Below, in pieces: positions 63,843 to 64,000 of a stretch of DNA of 64,000 nucleotides. This DNA comes from Shinella kummerowiae (GTDB taxonomy: Bacteria > Pseudomonadota > Alphaproteobacteria > Rhizobiales > Rhizobiaceae). The stretch covers positions 496,001-560,000 of the forward strand of contig NZ_WUMK01000003.1 of assembly GCF_009827055.1 (NCBI RefSeq). Reading direction: 5' to 3'. The translations under genes and the position numbers were made by a program. Positions within the stretch are counted from its first letter, which is position 1. The number at the start of each line of letters is the position of its first letter. Under the pieces are notes generated by a model that was not told where the DNA came from, did not search any database, and worked only from the letters and a program-made list of their open reading frames with translations.

Positions 63843-64000
63843 TCAGAACCCGCTCTTGGGGTAGCTGAACGGCGATACACCCTCGAATTCGCCGGTCGGG
63901 TAGACGAACTTCAGGCTGCCATCCTGCCACTGGGTCATGATGTGCGACTTCTCCACCGGCAGGCCGACGTCATCCCAGGAGAAGCGTCCAAGAACCGTGC
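63843..64000 (-). CDS. LIV-type ABC substrate-binding protein (C-terminal end only)
   Basis: The last 52 residues, read from the window edge to TGA at 63843: '...GRFSWDDVGLPVEKSHIM', 'QWQDGSLKFVYPTGEF', ending 'FSYPKSGF'. The 'QWQDG...VYP' end is typical of Peripla_BP_6 binding proteins of LIV-type importers. It is the first visible gene of the catabolic operon; its start and the promoter lie beyond the window. Some such proteins bind aromatic acids rather than amino acids. Confidence 0.85.
   Translation of the reverse strand, partial: TVLGRFSWDDVGLPVEKSHIMTQWQDGSLKFVYPTGEFEGVSPFSYPKSGF

Overview
This is a GC-rich, densely packed bacterial window. Gene content points to an alphaproteobacterium of the Rhizobiales, most likely Rhizobiaceae: many LysR regulators, several catabolic ABC transporters, an NrsF/SigF-type sigma module and a CadC-like TPR regulator. 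Most of the window is accessory catabolism, as on a rhizobial chromid or chromosomal island. I see no rRNA, tRNA, CRISPR array, insertion sequence or replication origin. Identifications rest on reading motifs and on remembered family sequences; no database search was run.

Layout. (1) 1-3.8 kb: the end of a peptide-type substrate-binding protein, then a class III aminotransferase and a fold-type IV aminotransferase resembling (R)-amine transaminases. (2) 3.9-9.3 kb: a small secreted protein; an esterase, a cytochrome P460-like protein and a membrane cytochrome, all three with TTG starts; then a LysR gene divergent from an aldo/keto reductase and a Tat-exported flavodoxin. (3) 9.5-11.0 kb: a sodium/alanine symporter behind a structured leader. 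(4) 10.9-14.8 kb: anti-sigma NrsF and ECF sigma on the minus strand, divergent from a bufferin operon (DUF2282 precursor, DUF692 enzyme, DUF2063 partner, DoxX). Matching GTAAC-N16-CGTA promoters precede both units. (5) 14.9-25.4 kb: GMC alcohol dehydrogenase, NCS1 permease with a 55-residue membrane partner, aldehyde dehydrogenase, two almost identical ureohydrolases about 4.5 kb apart, a LysR gene, a NodB-fold hydrolase and two SDRs. (6) 25.4-31.7 kb: a BMP-type ABC importer, a divergent TetR regulator with a palindrome over the importer promoter, and a LysR gene.

(7) 31.8-40.3 kb: glyA-lpd-gcvT-gcvH-gcvP-sdaA, a complete route from glycine to serine to pyruvate, closed by a strong terminator. 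Together with the alcohol/aldehyde dehydrogenases and ureohydrolases upstream, this suggests (inference) that a guanidino alcohol or acid may be degraded through glycine plus urea. (8) 40.4-48.0 kb: an amino acid permease, a wHTH-TPR regulator, a flavin monooxygenase-like protein and a LysR/pirin/cysteine-hydrolase set with a palindromic operator.

(9) 48.1-64.0 kb: one long minus-strand catabolic operon running past the right edge. In transcription order it encodes a LIV-type importer, a LigF-like glutathione transferase, an intradiol ring-cleavage dioxygenase, an SDR, a BKACE beta-keto acid cleavage enzyme, a quinone oxidoreductase-like protein, a cupin, a gamma-carbonic-anhydrase-like protein, an alpha/beta hydrolase with Ala in place of the nucleophile, an acyl-CoA dehydrogenase with Asp in place of the catalytic Glu, EtfBA, an AraC regulator and an aldehyde dehydrogenase. 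I cannot match this combination to a pathway I know; it is the best candidate in the window for an undescribed aromatic or aryl-ether catabolic system.
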